Source of the DNA: a virus
DNA: 64,000 bases
Direction: 5' to 3' (one strand)
Virus record (IMG/VR): IMGVR_UViG_3300023172_000011
Span: 1 to 64,000 of that record
In this document: positions 31,778 through 39,911 of the stretch, in pieces
Position numbering within the stretch: position 1 is the first letter of the stretch
Layout: the number at the start of each line of letters is the position of its first letter
Program-made: the position numbers and the translations under genes
The notes under the pieces: model-generated
Database searches by the model: none
Seen by the model: only the letters and a program-made list of their open reading frames with translations
What the model was told of the DNA's origin: nothing

Positions 31778-32389
31778 ATGGCTTTACTACCAAATACAAT
31801 TATTTATGGTACGACGGGAAGCGATTCATCTCCTACTGAGAAAAGAGATGGAGGTACTGTAGTTGGTATCACATCTGCTAGTGACACTACTAATGGTCCT
31901 GTTACTCAGACATTTCCATTAACATCAATCACAATTAAACCCGGAAGATCAGTTCCAAAAGAACTATCCGGTGCCGCTCATGCGTCAAGTGCAACAAAAG
32001 CAGATACTGGTGGAACATTTGCTTATGACCAGTCTCAATTTATGATTAGAACTGTTGCAACAAAGATTAATAATCAATCAAACACAGTTCTTCAGGTCAA
32101 TGGCACTCCAGAAAATCGCCCTCATACTCTTGTTAGCAATAAGTCGAAGGGTGCAAAGACATCAACTGCTCATAGAAGTGGTTACTGGCGTGCGACTGGT
32201 ATTACTGGTCAAAGAACAAATTGGAGCAGTGCTCCTGCAACTAATAATATTAGCTATGTCTTGCCAACTAACAATGCTTCTAATGCTGTTGATCAAGGTC
32301 AATTTGTTACATATAGAAGTATTCCGGGTGAACTTGCTTATATGTATGGTGCTATTGATGCTGTATTGAAAGATTATCCAGCTAAGTGA
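31778..32389 (+). CDS. Candidate virion (structural) protein
   Basis: 203 residues, rich in Thr, Ser, Asn and Gly, neutral, with no Cys: the composition of capsid decoration or tail proteins. It has its own leader with a promoter-like element, an AAGG site and a strong hairpin after the stop, so it is a separate and probably abundant transcript. The end SIPGELAYMYGAIDAVLKDYPAK is helical. No named family; the structural role is inferred from composition and regulation. Confidence 0.5.
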   Translation: MALLPNTIIYGTTGSDSSPTEKRDGGTVVGITSASDTTNGPVTQTFPLTSITIKPGRSVPKELSGAAHASSATKADTGGTFAYDQSQFMIRTVATKINNQSNTVLQVNGTPENRPHTLVSNKSKGAKTSTAHRSGYWRATGITGQRTNWSSAPATNNISYVLPTNNASNAVDQGQFVTYRSIPGELAYMYGAIDAVLKDYPAK

Positions 32390-32414
32390 TTGATTCTTGA
32401 CACTTTCTTTTAAA

Positions 32415-32438
32415 CCCCTCTCCCGTAAGGGAGGGGGG
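32415..32438 (+). terminator. Strong hairpin, probable terminator
   Basis: CCCCTCTCCC (32415-32424) pairs with GGGAGGGGGG (32429-32438) across a GTAA tetraloop: ten pairs, one of them G-T. The tail TATTTGG is a poor T-run, so it may also protect the 3' end of the upstream mRNA. Confidence 0.6.
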
Positions 32439-32454
32439 TATTTGGAGATTGAAT

Positions 32455-32724
32455 ATGAACGCATTACCTTGGACTACAGATCTAGGAATTGTAGGACTGA
32501 CTGTTTCTTCGCTGGTTAGCTTACTCTTTTATGTGATCATATCTAGTAACAAAAGAGAAGATCGTAGAAATGCACAGTTTCAAAAAACTATAAATGATAT
32601 TAATGAACTCCATCGAGATGAACGTTCAGAATGGAGAGAAGACGCATCTGCTAGACAGGATAAAACTAATCAGGCATTGTCCGAATTAACAAAAGCAATC
32701 AATGAAGTTTTAGTGACTAGGTAA
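32455..32724 (+). CDS. Membrane-anchored coiled-coil protein, holin/spanin-like
   Basis: 89 residues from the ATG at 32455, which has TTGGAG upstream. One N-terminal transmembrane segment (about 8-30) is followed by a charged, heptad-patterned helix (KREDRRNAQFQKTINDINELHRDERSEWRED). This N-in, C-out layout resembles small phage lysis proteins (BhlA/XhlA-like or inner spanin). It is the first of several membrane proteins ahead of a peptidase gene. Confidence 0.55.
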   Translation: MNALPWTTDLGIVGLTVSSLVSLLFYVIISSNKREDRRNAQFQKTINDINELHRDERSEWREDASARQDKTNQALSELTKAINEVLVTR

Positions 32725-32729
32725 AAATT

Positions 32730-33236
32730 ATGAGTCTATCAATAACAGCAACTCCAGTAAACAAAATTTCATATACTCTTGCGTCAACTAATGGTAATCA
32801 GACCGTCTCATTATCAGACAGTAAAAACATGAGTGTTGTTTATACGTATGGGTCTGGTGATAAGCAAGTCACCAACGCTGTAACTATAACAGGCGTTTTA
32901 ACGTCTGGAGAGTCTACGCAAATTGATCTATACTCAATTAATCAAACTTCTTTTGATGCAACAACCAGCGTAGTTTTCACTGGCGTAAAAAATTTCACAG
33001 TATATAATGAGTCTACCACAGAGGGATACGACTTTGCAGTTCAGGCCACTGGAACAAATGCATGTACAAATTTATTCAATGGAGGAAGTGGCAACCTTTT
33101 AGTAAAACCCTACTCGGCATTTACATACAATGATCCATTCACTGGAGTTAGTGTAGGCTCCAGTCAGAGATATGTTCAATTAGCTGATCAGGGATCTGGT
33201 GTTACTTACAGATTAATTGTTATTGGTTTAGATTAG
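32730..33236 (+). CDS. Candidate virion protein, beta-rich
   Basis: 168 residues, rich in Thr, Ser, Val and Gly with almost continuous beta pattern (VVYTYGSGDKQVTNAVTITG) and one Cys. It resembles phage head decoration or tail tube-associated proteins in composition, with no firm family. It begins five bases after the coiled-coil gene. Confidence 0.5.
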   Translation: MSLSITATPVNKISYTLASTNGNQTVSLSDSKNMSVVYTYGSGDKQVTNAVTITGVLTSGESTQIDLYSINQTSFDATTSVVFTGVKNFTVYNESTTEGYDFAVQATGTNACTNLFNGGSGNLLVKPYSAFTYNDPFTGVSVGSSQRYVQLADQGSGVTYRLIVIGLD

Positions 33237-33246
33237 GAGTTTTAAC

Positions 33247-33453
33247 ATGAATTCAAAAGCGTTTACATTAAACGTAGCCGACCTAGTTGCACTCAGTAAG
33301 AATGCAGGACTTGTTGGCGTTGCAGCAGGACTAACTTATGTTGTACAGAATATTGGTACTGTAGACCTTGGAGCCGCCGGTCCACTTGTGGTTCCAATCA
33401 TAGTAGTAGGTCTTGATACTGTAATTAAGTGGTTAAAAGACAACACAAAATGA
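33247..33453 (+). CDS. Holin-like membrane protein
   Basis: 68 residues: a short amphipathic N-terminus, a hydrophobic helix (about 19-35), a second glycine-rich helix (about 40-60) and a charged C-terminus KWLKDNTK. This hairpin with a basic tail is the layout of class II holins, and similar small proteins occur in other large phages. AGGAG precedes the start. Holin function is inferred from topology and the nearby peptidase gene. Confidence 0.55.
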   Translation: MNSKAFTLNVADLVALSKNAGLVGVAAGLTYVVQNIGTVDLGAAGPLVVPIIVVGLDTVIKWLKDNTK

Positions 33454-33463
33454 GGTACAAAAT

Positions 33464-33799
33464 ATGGAATCACTAATAGGATTAGGAATGTTATTATTTT
33501 GTGCTTGGAATGGTTTTCAGGCATCAACTGTAGATGGATTTGATTTTACTATACGATGGTATGCTCAAACAATCATTAGCGGTCTTGGAGGACTTTATAT
33601 TATGATTCCAAATATTAAGAGTATTCTGTCTAGTCTTGGCAGTGATAGTCCATCACTGCCAGACTATTCCGACAAATACCAGAAGGATTTTGAATGTCTT
33701 TCTTATCTAAGAGATAGATGTGTCGAAAATGGAAGTAAAGAGGGATTAGATTTAGTCATTCAACTAAACACGATTTTATTTAAAAAGACTTTACCATAA
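33464..33799 (+). CDS. Membrane protein, unknown
   Basis: 111 residues with two hydrophobic N-terminal segments (about 4-20 and 33-55) and a charged helical C-terminal domain of about 45 residues. Member of the membrane-protein run 32455-34266. Function unknown. Confidence 0.5.
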   Translation: MESLIGLGMLLFCAWNGFQASTVDGFDFTIRWYAQTIISGLGGLYIMIPNIKSILSSLGSDSPSLPDYSDKYQKDFECLSYLRDRCVENGSKEGLDLVIQLNTILFKKTLP

Positions 33800-33810
33800 A
33801 AGGAAAAACG

Positions 33811-34266
33811 ATGGGAAAATATCAGTCATTTGCAAATGTCCTTCTAGGATTATTACTATTATATTTCATGTCATCCTTTGCTCTTTCAGGTAAGCTAACT
33901 CCCGAATCAGCACCTCAACAAATTGTAGTTACTGAAACTCAAGAGTTGAAAAAAGTTACAGAAGAGTTTAATAAAATCGAATCAAGAGACGATAGAGTGC
34001 TTATCTATAAACTGTTTGCTGGTGCGGCAGAGTATCTCAGTAACTGCCAGACAATGACTGAAACAGCACAGTTTGATCCACTTCTAGGAAAAGTGCAAAC
34101 TTCCTATGGATGGGATCGCGAAAGATACTCAGCGTTTACAGATGCGGTTTCTAACTATCTTGTTAGCGTAGATTATGACACTCCTAAGAAATTGGAAACT
34201 ATAGATCAACGTAAGGATTTCGCAAAAATCTTTCAAGGTTTAGCAGAGGCAACTAAATATGAGTGA
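33811..34266 (+). CDS. Membrane-anchored or exported protein
   Basis: 151 residues. A hydrophobic N-terminal anchor or signal (about 8-28, ending FALSG) is followed by a soluble helical domain (KKVTEEFNKIESRDDRVLIYKLFAGAAEYL). It overlaps the peptidase gene by eight bases. It could be a periplasmic lysis factor; there is no recognised domain. Confidence 0.55.
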   Translation: MGKYQSFANVLLGLLLLYFMSSFALSGKLTPESAPQQIVVTETQELKKVTEEFNKIESRDDRVLIYKLFAGAAEYLSNCQTMTETAQFDPLLGKVQTSYGWDRERYSAFTDAVSNYLVSVDYDTPKKLETIDQRKDFAKIFQGLAEATKYE

Positions 34267-35164
34267 CCTATCCCATTTAGGAGGATGGATAAATGATCCA
34301 AAAGGTGTAGATCTAGCAATGCAAGGCTTACCTTTTCCAGTATTTTCTATGCAGCATCAAGCAATAAAAGATACTGGTGCTGGAAAGAAGATGTTACTAT
34401 ATGACATCATTAGAAGGGTTGCCGGAACGTTTCCTGTGCGTACACAGAAAATTGGAGACTGTGTAGCTTTTGGTGCTGCTGGTGCTGTCGATGCTATTAA
34501 ATGTGTAGACATCTACCTTAAAAAAGAACCAGAACTATGGGTAGCAGAAACTGCCACAGAAGATATTTATTGGGGTAGCAGAAACGTTATCGGTAAAGGT
34601 CGATTAGGTAACGATGATGGATCTCTCGGCGTATGGGCGGCAAAATATATTAATGAATATGGCTCAATTCCAAGAGGCAAGTATGCCGATATTGACCTAA
34701 CCACGTATAGTGGCAGTAAAGCAAAGACTTGGGGCAACGCTGGATATAAATTATCTCAAGCGTTTGTAGATATTGTAAAAGAACATCCAGTCGTTACTAT
34801 TTCTCAAGTCAATTCATATGAAGAAGTGAGAGATCTAATTGTTAATGGATATTCTGTAACCATTGCTAGTAATCAAGGATTTTCTTCAACGCGAGATAGT
34901 GAAGGGTTTGCAAGACCATCAGGTAGATGGGCACATCAAATGTGGATCTGTGCTGTTGATGATGAATATAAACGTCCCGGAGTTTGCGTTCAAAATAGCT
35001 GGGGTAAATGGAATGGAGGTCCAAAACGTCACGACCAACCGGATGGATCTTTTTGGGTCGATGCTGACGAGATTGAACGTCGCGTGCTAAAAACTGGCGA
35101 TTGCTGGGCATTTAGCGGGTATACTGGCTTTAAGCCACAGAAACTTAATACGAGGATCATCTGA
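34259..35164 (+). CDS. Papain-like cysteine peptidase (C1-like)
   Basis: 301 residues with the papain triad in order. Q63-KIGDC68-VAFG is the oxyanion Gln and the nucleophile Cys, as in papain's GSCWAF helix. H226 lies in RWAHQMWICAVDDEY and N246 in VQNSWGKWNGG. No signal peptide or propeptide is evident. It could be a virion-associated or lysis-associated peptidase acting on peptide cross-links or on structural proteins. Location directly after the holin-like genes favours lysis or a virion role. It is followed by an exported thioredoxin after a one-base overlap. Confidence 0.75.
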   Translation: MSDLSHLGGWINDPKGVDLAMQGLPFPVFSMQHQAIKDTGAGKKMLLYDIIRRVAGTFPVRTQKIGDCVAFGAAGAVDAIKCVDIYLKKEPELWVAETATEDIYWGSRNVIGKGRLGNDDGSLGVWAAKYINEYGSIPRGKYADIDLTTYSGSKAKTWGNAGYKLSQAFVDIVKEHPVVTISQVNSYEEVRDLIVNGYSVTIASNQGFSSTRDSEGFARPSGRWAHQMWICAVDDEYKRPGVCVQNSWGKWNGGPKRHDQPDGSFWVDADEIERRVLKTGDCWAFSGYTGFKPQKLNTRII

Positions 35165-35844
35165 TGAAAAAGAGCACGATTCTATTACTATTACTACTTG
35201 CTGTATTTTTTATTCCAATTCCAAGTAATGAAAAAACATTTGCTATTGATACTTCAAGAAGTGAGGGATATGTAGCATTTATTGTAAATGGAGACCAAGA
35301 GCCTATTGACAATGAAACAGATACTGCTACAACATGTGAATGCAATGGTGAAAAAGTGATCGTTCATGGAGATGGTCACAAAACACCATGTCAATGTATC
35401 AATTCTGGTGACGGGGTATGTCGTTGCGAAGCTACCGGCAAATCATGGGAGCCAGATAAATCTACTTATCCAGAGGAGGTTAAAAAAAAAGTGGAACAAC
35501 AACCAGATGCTACAGACCAAGCCTTAGCGATAGAATTAAAAAAAACAATCCTATACTTTACCGCCTCTTGGTGCGGCCCCTGTCAAAGATTTAAAGCGAC
35601 GGAATTACCAAAGCTACAAAAGGCCGGTCTATCAGTTGGCGAAGCTAGAAATGGAGTACAGGACGATATGGAAATTGTCGATGTAGACAAGCATCCCGAT
35701 CTCTGGAAGGCCCACAAAAAGAATTCTGCTGGTATTCCATGTTTTATTGTTCTAGACTCGCAAAGAAAAGAAACATTCCGTACTAGCGGATACGTTTCTG
35801 GAATGCATCAAACCCTGCTAAGAGCCTTCAATGCAGCCAACTGA
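35164..35844 (+). CDS. Exported thioredoxin-fold protein
   Basis: 226 residues. An N-terminal signal or anchor (KK then about 15 hydrophobic residues) is followed by a Cys-rich segment at 58-88 with C-x-C pairs (TTCEC, PCQC, CRCE) and a thioredoxin domain with ASWC137-GPC140-QRF and the cis-Pro loop GIPCFIVLD. It is predicted to exchange disulfides outside the cytoplasm. The extra Cys pairs may be a metal site or a redox relay. It may keep the neighbouring Cys peptidase or Cys-rich virion proteins in the right redox state. Confidence 0.82.
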   Translation: MKKSTILLLLLLAVFFIPIPSNEKTFAIDTSRSEGYVAFIVNGDQEPIDNETDTATTCECNGEKVIVHGDGHKTPCQCINSGDGVCRCEATGKSWEPDKSTYPEEVKKKVEQQPDATDQALAIELKKTILYFTASWCGPCQRFKATELPKLQKAGLSVGEARNGVQDDMEIVDVDKHPDLWKAHKKNSAGIPCFIVLDSQRKETFRTSGYVSGMHQTLLRAFNAAN

Positions 35845-36118
35845 ATATTTTGAAATTGTTCAACAAATCTTTTCACAAGATGGGTTGACAATCGGGCCTT
35901 TAAGGATACAATGTTCTGGAGCCTTATCGGTACAAATTGAAAGCGTGCAGTCCGGAATCAAAATTATTTTTTCTGGTCACAAGCCAAAAGTAACACTGCA
36001 AAAAATTATAACATTTTCAGTGTCTGTAAATGGCATCCATTTTTCTCAAAATGGCGGCGTTTTAGAACTAGATCATTTTCCGGACCTACCTTTCTCGTAT
36101 AATCAAATATTAAAATAA
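35831..36118 (+). CDS. Hypothetical protein
   Basis: 95 residues starting within the last codons of the thioredoxin gene. Beta-rich pattern (LRIQCSGALSVQIESVQSGIKIIFSG). It ends just before a terminator that closes this operon. No family recognised. Confidence 0.55.
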   Translation: MQPTEYFEIVQQIFSQDGLTIGPLRIQCSGALSVQIESVQSGIKIIFSGHKPKVTLQKIITFSVSVNGIHFSQNGGVLELDHFPDLPFSYNQILK

Positions 36119-36136
36119 ATACAATTGACATATATG

Positions 36137-36169
36137 CCAGCAGCAATAAAAAACTGCTGGTATTTTTTT
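36137..36169 (+). terminator. Terminator before nrdA
   Basis: CCAGCAG (36137-36143) pairs with CTGCTGG (36154-36160), followed by TATTTTTTT. It ends the 32.4-36.1 kb operon. A TTGACA at 36125-36130 overlaps but has no good -10. Confidence 0.8.
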
Positions 36170-36190
36170 CCACTTTGAAGGACGTTGAAT

Positions 36191-38416
36191 ATGCAAGTAG
36201 TTAAAAGAAATGGTGAATCTGAGGATTATAACGTTGAAAAAATTCACCAAGTGTTAGAATGGGCAACTGAGGGAATTAACGGTGTATCGTTTTCTGACAT
36301 TGAAATGAATGCGGGTCTCTCAATTTATGATGGAATTACTACACAGGAAATTCATCAAACTCTGATCAAATCAGCAAATGATTTAATATCAGAACAATCT
36401 CCAAACTATCAGTATGTCGCATCAAGACTACTTAATATGAACCTGAGAAAAGAAGTTTGGGGTTCTAACAATCCTCCCAACTTTCTGCATTTTATTCAGG
36501 TAAGAGTCGATAACGCTATTTATGATCCAGATATCTTAGATAAATGGTCAGAAGATGATGTAAATAAGATCTCTTCCTACATCAATCATAAACGCGATGA
36601 TCTGTATACTTATTCTGGCCTACAGCAGATGGTGGATAAGTACCTTGTTAAGAATCGTGCAACTGGTGAGATTCATGAGACGCCACAATTTGCATATATG
36701 CTGATTGCCATGTGCCTATTTGACAACTTAAAAGATGTTAAAGAAGCATATGATGCTTACTCTACTTTTAAGGTAAACTTGCCAACTCCTATTATGGCAG
36801 GAGTACGCACTACGATTCGCCAGTTCGCTTCCTGCGTGCTTGTAGATGTTGGTGATGATCTTGATAGCATCTTTGCCTCCGTCCACGCAGTTGGACGCTA
36901 TACCGCACGTAGGGCTGGTATTGGCCTTAACTTTGGTCGTCTACGTCCAATCAACTCACCAATTCGTGGTGGAGAAGTGATTCACACGGGCCTAATCCCT
37001 TATCTGAAAACTTTTGAGTCTACCGTTAAGTCTACTTCGCAAAATGGTATTCGCGGAGGAAGTGCTACAGTTCATATTCCGTTCTGGCATTATGAAATTG
37101 AAGACATTCTTGTTCTCAAGAATAATGCTGGCACTGACGATAATCGGGTTAGAAAGCTGGACTATTCTGTTCAGTTTAATAAACTTTTCTATGAACGACT
37201 AATTAATGGTGAAGATATTACGCTGTTTAGTCCAAACGAAGCTAGGGGTCTATACGACGCTTTTGCGGATAATGAAAAGTTTGAAGAACTTTATGCAAAA
37301 TATGAGCGGTCACGCAGTATTACCTTCAAAAAGAAAATTCCTGCAAAAAAGTTAGCAGAGATTTATGCTCGCGAACGTCTGGAAACAGGACGTATCTATA
37401 GCATGAATATTGATAATGCGAATACACATGGCTCATGGGATGTTCCTGTGTATATGTCTAATCTATGTCAGGAAATCATCCATCCTACTAAGCCGGTTAG
37501 CGATATTGAAGACTCAGAGGCTGAGATTGGTATTTGTATGCTATCTGCCATTAATCTTTTAGAGGTAAATACTGATGAAGATATTCAAACAGCCTGTGCA
37601 GTAGCGATTAGATCTCTTGATTCGGTCATTGACTATCAAGACTATCCAGTTGCTGCTGGTGAAAACTTCACTAAAAATAGAAGATCTTTAGGAATTGGAA
37701 TTACAAATCTTGCCGGATTTTTGGCTAAGCACAAAGTATTCTACCATGATAATGCGGCACTTCATCTTGTTCATGAGATAATGGAGAAAATCCAGTGGCA
37801 TTTACTAAACGAATCTTGTAAACTTGCCGAAGAAAAGGGTACATGTCCAAAGTTTGGTGAAACAAAATATGCTCAAGGATTTCTTCCAATTGATTGGTAT
37901 AAAAAAACTGTTGACAAACTTGTAAACCCTACTTACAATATGGATTGGGAGTATTTACGTGACCAGATCAAGAAACATGGTCTTAGGCATTCTACTGTCT
38001 CTGCTGTTATGCCTTGTGAATCTAGCAGTGTTATCCAGAACAGTACAAACGGAATTGAGCCAGTAAGAAGTCTATTATCATATAAAAAAGCAAAGAATGG
38101 TGTTTTAAAACAGGTTGTTCCAAACTACGCACATCGTAAGAACTATTACAGTCGTGCTTGGTCTATGCCAGATAATCAAGGCATGATTAATATTGCCGCA
38201 GTTATTCAGAAATTTGTTGACATGAGTATTAGTCTTAACCTATACTATAATTATGCGAATTACCCAGAAGGTAATATTCCTTTAAGCGTGTTGATCAAAG
38301 ATCAAGTTTATTCTTATAAGATGGGAATTAAAAACCTGTATTATTGCAATACACCTGATGGAGATGGTGAAACAGAAAAAGAAACAAATTGTGAATCAGG
38401 AGCGTGTGCGATATGA
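36191..38416 (+). CDS. nrdA: Ribonucleotide reductase class I, large subunit
   Basis: 741 residues. It reduces ribonucleoside diphosphates for phage DNA synthesis. An N-terminal ATP-cone-like region (VVKRNGESEDYNVEKIHQ) is followed by the R1 barrel: FASCVLVDVGDDLDSI (first active-site Cys), MSNLCQEIIHPT with the N-x-C-x-E catalytic set, and the P-loop-like end region MPCESSSVIQNSTNGIEP. The tail NCESGACAI has the redox Cys pair served by thioredoxin or glutaredoxin. ATG at 36191 has AAGGACG upstream. It overlaps nrdB by four bases. Confidence 0.95.
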   Translation: MQVVKRNGESEDYNVEKIHQVLEWATEGINGVSFSDIEMNAGLSIYDGITTQEIHQTLIKSANDLISEQSPNYQYVASRLLNMNLRKEVWGSNNPPNFLHFIQVRVDNAIYDPDILDKWSEDDVNKISSYINHKRDDLYTYSGLQQMVDKYLVKNRATGEIHETPQFAYMLIAMCLFDNLKDVKEAYDAYSTFKVNLPTPIMAGVRTTIRQFASCVLVDVGDDLDSIFASVHAVGRYTARRAGIGLNFGRLRPINSPIRGGEVIHTGLIPYLKTFESTVKSTSQNGIRGGSATVHIPFWHYEIEDILVLKNNAGTDDNRVRKLDYSVQFNKLFYERLINGEDITLFSPNEARGLYDAFADNEKFEELYAKYERSRSITFKKKIPAKKLAEIYARERLETGRIYSMNIDNANTHGSWDVPVYMSNLCQEIIHPTKPVSDIEDSEAEIGICMLSAINLLEVNTDEDIQTACAVAIRSLDSVIDYQDYPVAAGENFTKNRRSLGIGITNLAGFLAKHKVFYHDNAALHLVHEIMEKIQWHLLNESCKLAEEKGTCPKFGETKYAQGFLPIDWYKKTVDKLVNPTYNMDWEYLRDQIKKHGLRHSTVSAVMPCESSSVIQNSTNGIEPVRSLLSYKKAKNGVLKQVVPNYAHRKNYYSRAWSMPDNQGMINIAAVIQKFVDMSISLNLYYNYANYPEGNIPLSVLIKDQVYSYKMGIKNLYYCNTPDGDGETEKETNCESGACAI

Positions 38417-39492
38417 AAACGATTTTAAACAAGAAGAATGTCGATTACAGTAACCAGCCTTTGTTTCTTGGCGAAGATCTAGCTCTACAGAGATACGATA
38501 AATTTAAATATCCTGTATTCTTTGATCTCTTTAAAAAGCAGATGGAGTTCTTTTGGAGACCAGAAGAAATTGAATTAAAGAAAGATCGCAACGATTTCAA
38601 GGATGATAATATCATGTCCGAGAATGAGCGGTTTATCTTTACAAGCAATCTTAAATATCAGACTATGATGGATAGTGTTATTTGTCGAGGGGTTCCTACA
38701 CTTCTTGAATATGTATCAAGTCCAGAACTTGAAGCATGTATGAAGACTTGGGAATTCTTTGAGCAAATCCATAGTTATAGCTATACTTACATTATTAAGA
38801 ATGTTTATAACGATCCGTCTGAAGTTCTTGATAGCTGTCTAACTGATAAGGAAATCCTTAAAAGAGCAGACGTTGCTATTAAAGAATATGACGCATTGAG
38901 CAATCTCACAAAGAAAGGATCTACTAAAGATCTAAAGAAACAGATTTATCTTACACTTGTTAGTATCAATATTCTTGAAGCTGTAAGATTTTATGTTAGC
39001 TTTATCTGTGCATTTGCATTTGCTGAAAATAAGAAGATGATTGGCAATGCTGATATTGTTAAATTGATTAAAAGAGACGAGGCATTGCATCTTTACAATA
39101 CTCAAGAGATCCTAAAAATTCTACATAGCGTGGAAGATGAAGGGTTTATTAAAACTGCTAAGGAATGTGAAGAATTGGCCTGCGGGATGTTTGACTCTGC
39201 CGCACGAGAAGAAAAAGAATGGGCCTCTTATCTATTTAAAGATGGATCTATTATTGGGCTTAACGAAACCGTTATGCATCAGTATATCGACTGGCTATGT
39301 CAATCTCGACGCAAGGTAATTGGGCTACCATATGAGACTGGATTAAAGAATCCTATTTCTGGATGGACAGAGCCTTGGCTTAACAGTGAGGCTGTTCAGG
39401 TCGCACCACAAGAGCATGAGATTACATCCTACAAGATTGGTGCAAGTAAGAATGATTTAGACGATATGGATTTTGGAGATTTGGGACTATGA
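38413..39492 (+). CDS. nrdB: Ribonucleotide reductase class I, small subunit
   Basis: 359 residues of the ferritin-like R2 fold, closest in layout to T4 NrdB. The metal ligands fall in WRPEEIELKKDR, WEFFEQIHSYSYTYII (E-x2-H, with the radical Tyr helix near) and KRDEALHLYNTQEI (E-x2-H). It carries the radical that starts catalysis in NrdA. The C-terminal DDMDFGDLGL is the peptide that docks into R1. Starts by ATGA overlap with nrdA. Confidence 0.93.
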   Translation: MKTILNKKNVDYSNQPLFLGEDLALQRYDKFKYPVFFDLFKKQMEFFWRPEEIELKKDRNDFKDDNIMSENERFIFTSNLKYQTMMDSVICRGVPTLLEYVSSPELEACMKTWEFFEQIHSYSYTYIIKNVYNDPSEVLDSCLTDKEILKRADVAIKEYDALSNLTKKGSTKDLKKQIYLTLVSINILEAVRFYVSFICAFAFAENKKMIGNADIVKLIKRDEALHLYNTQEILKILHSVEDEGFIKTAKECEELACGMFDSAAREEKEWASYLFKDGSIIGLNETVMHQYIDWLCQSRRKVIGLPYETGLKNPISGWTEPWLNSEAVQVAPQEHEITSYKIGASKNDLDDMDFGDLGL

Positions 39493-39902
39493 CAGACGAG
39501 TATATTCATGTAACAGGATATGTTGATGATTCACCTATTGAGTTTTCAAAAACAGAAGGACTTAAAATGAGACAAGCCAGCGAGAAAGAATTGTTGTATA
39601 ATACAGTATGCGATTTGGTAGACGATATTGTTCAATGGCATTATGATAGAAACTTAATTGATGGAAGTTCTGATAAAGATCAAACACTAAAGCTGCTACA
39701 AGAACTTGGCGAACTTTCTGATAGTGTATGTAAGGGTAAAGATGTCCGTGATGATTTAGGTGATATGATGGTTGTTATGCTAAATATTATGGAGCGTAAC
39801 AAAATTACTCTCGCACAATGTTTAGAAACAGCATATAATGATATAAAGGACCGTAAGGGTAGGATGGTAGATGGTGTTTTTGTTAAAGAACAAGATTTAT
39901 GA
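39489..39902 (+). CDS. mazG: MazG-like nucleotide pyrophosphohydrolase
   Basis: 137 residues. LLQELGELSDSVCKGKDVRDDLGDMMVVMLNI holds the E-x2-E and E/D-x2-D metal-binding helices of the all-alpha NTP pyrophosphohydrolases. It hydrolyses (d)NTPs or possibly ppGpp, a common phage tool for shaping the nucleotide pool. It overlaps nrdB by four bases. The first 30 residues are an extra, probably disordered extension. Confidence 0.8.
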   Translation: MTDEYIHVTGYVDDSPIEFSKTEGLKMRQASEKELLYNTVCDLVDDIVQWHYDRNLIDGSSDKDQTLKLLQELGELSDSVCKGKDVRDDLGDMMVVMLNIMERNKITLAQCLETAYNDIKDRKGRMVDGVFVKEQDL

Positions 39903-39911
39903 GGTTAAACT

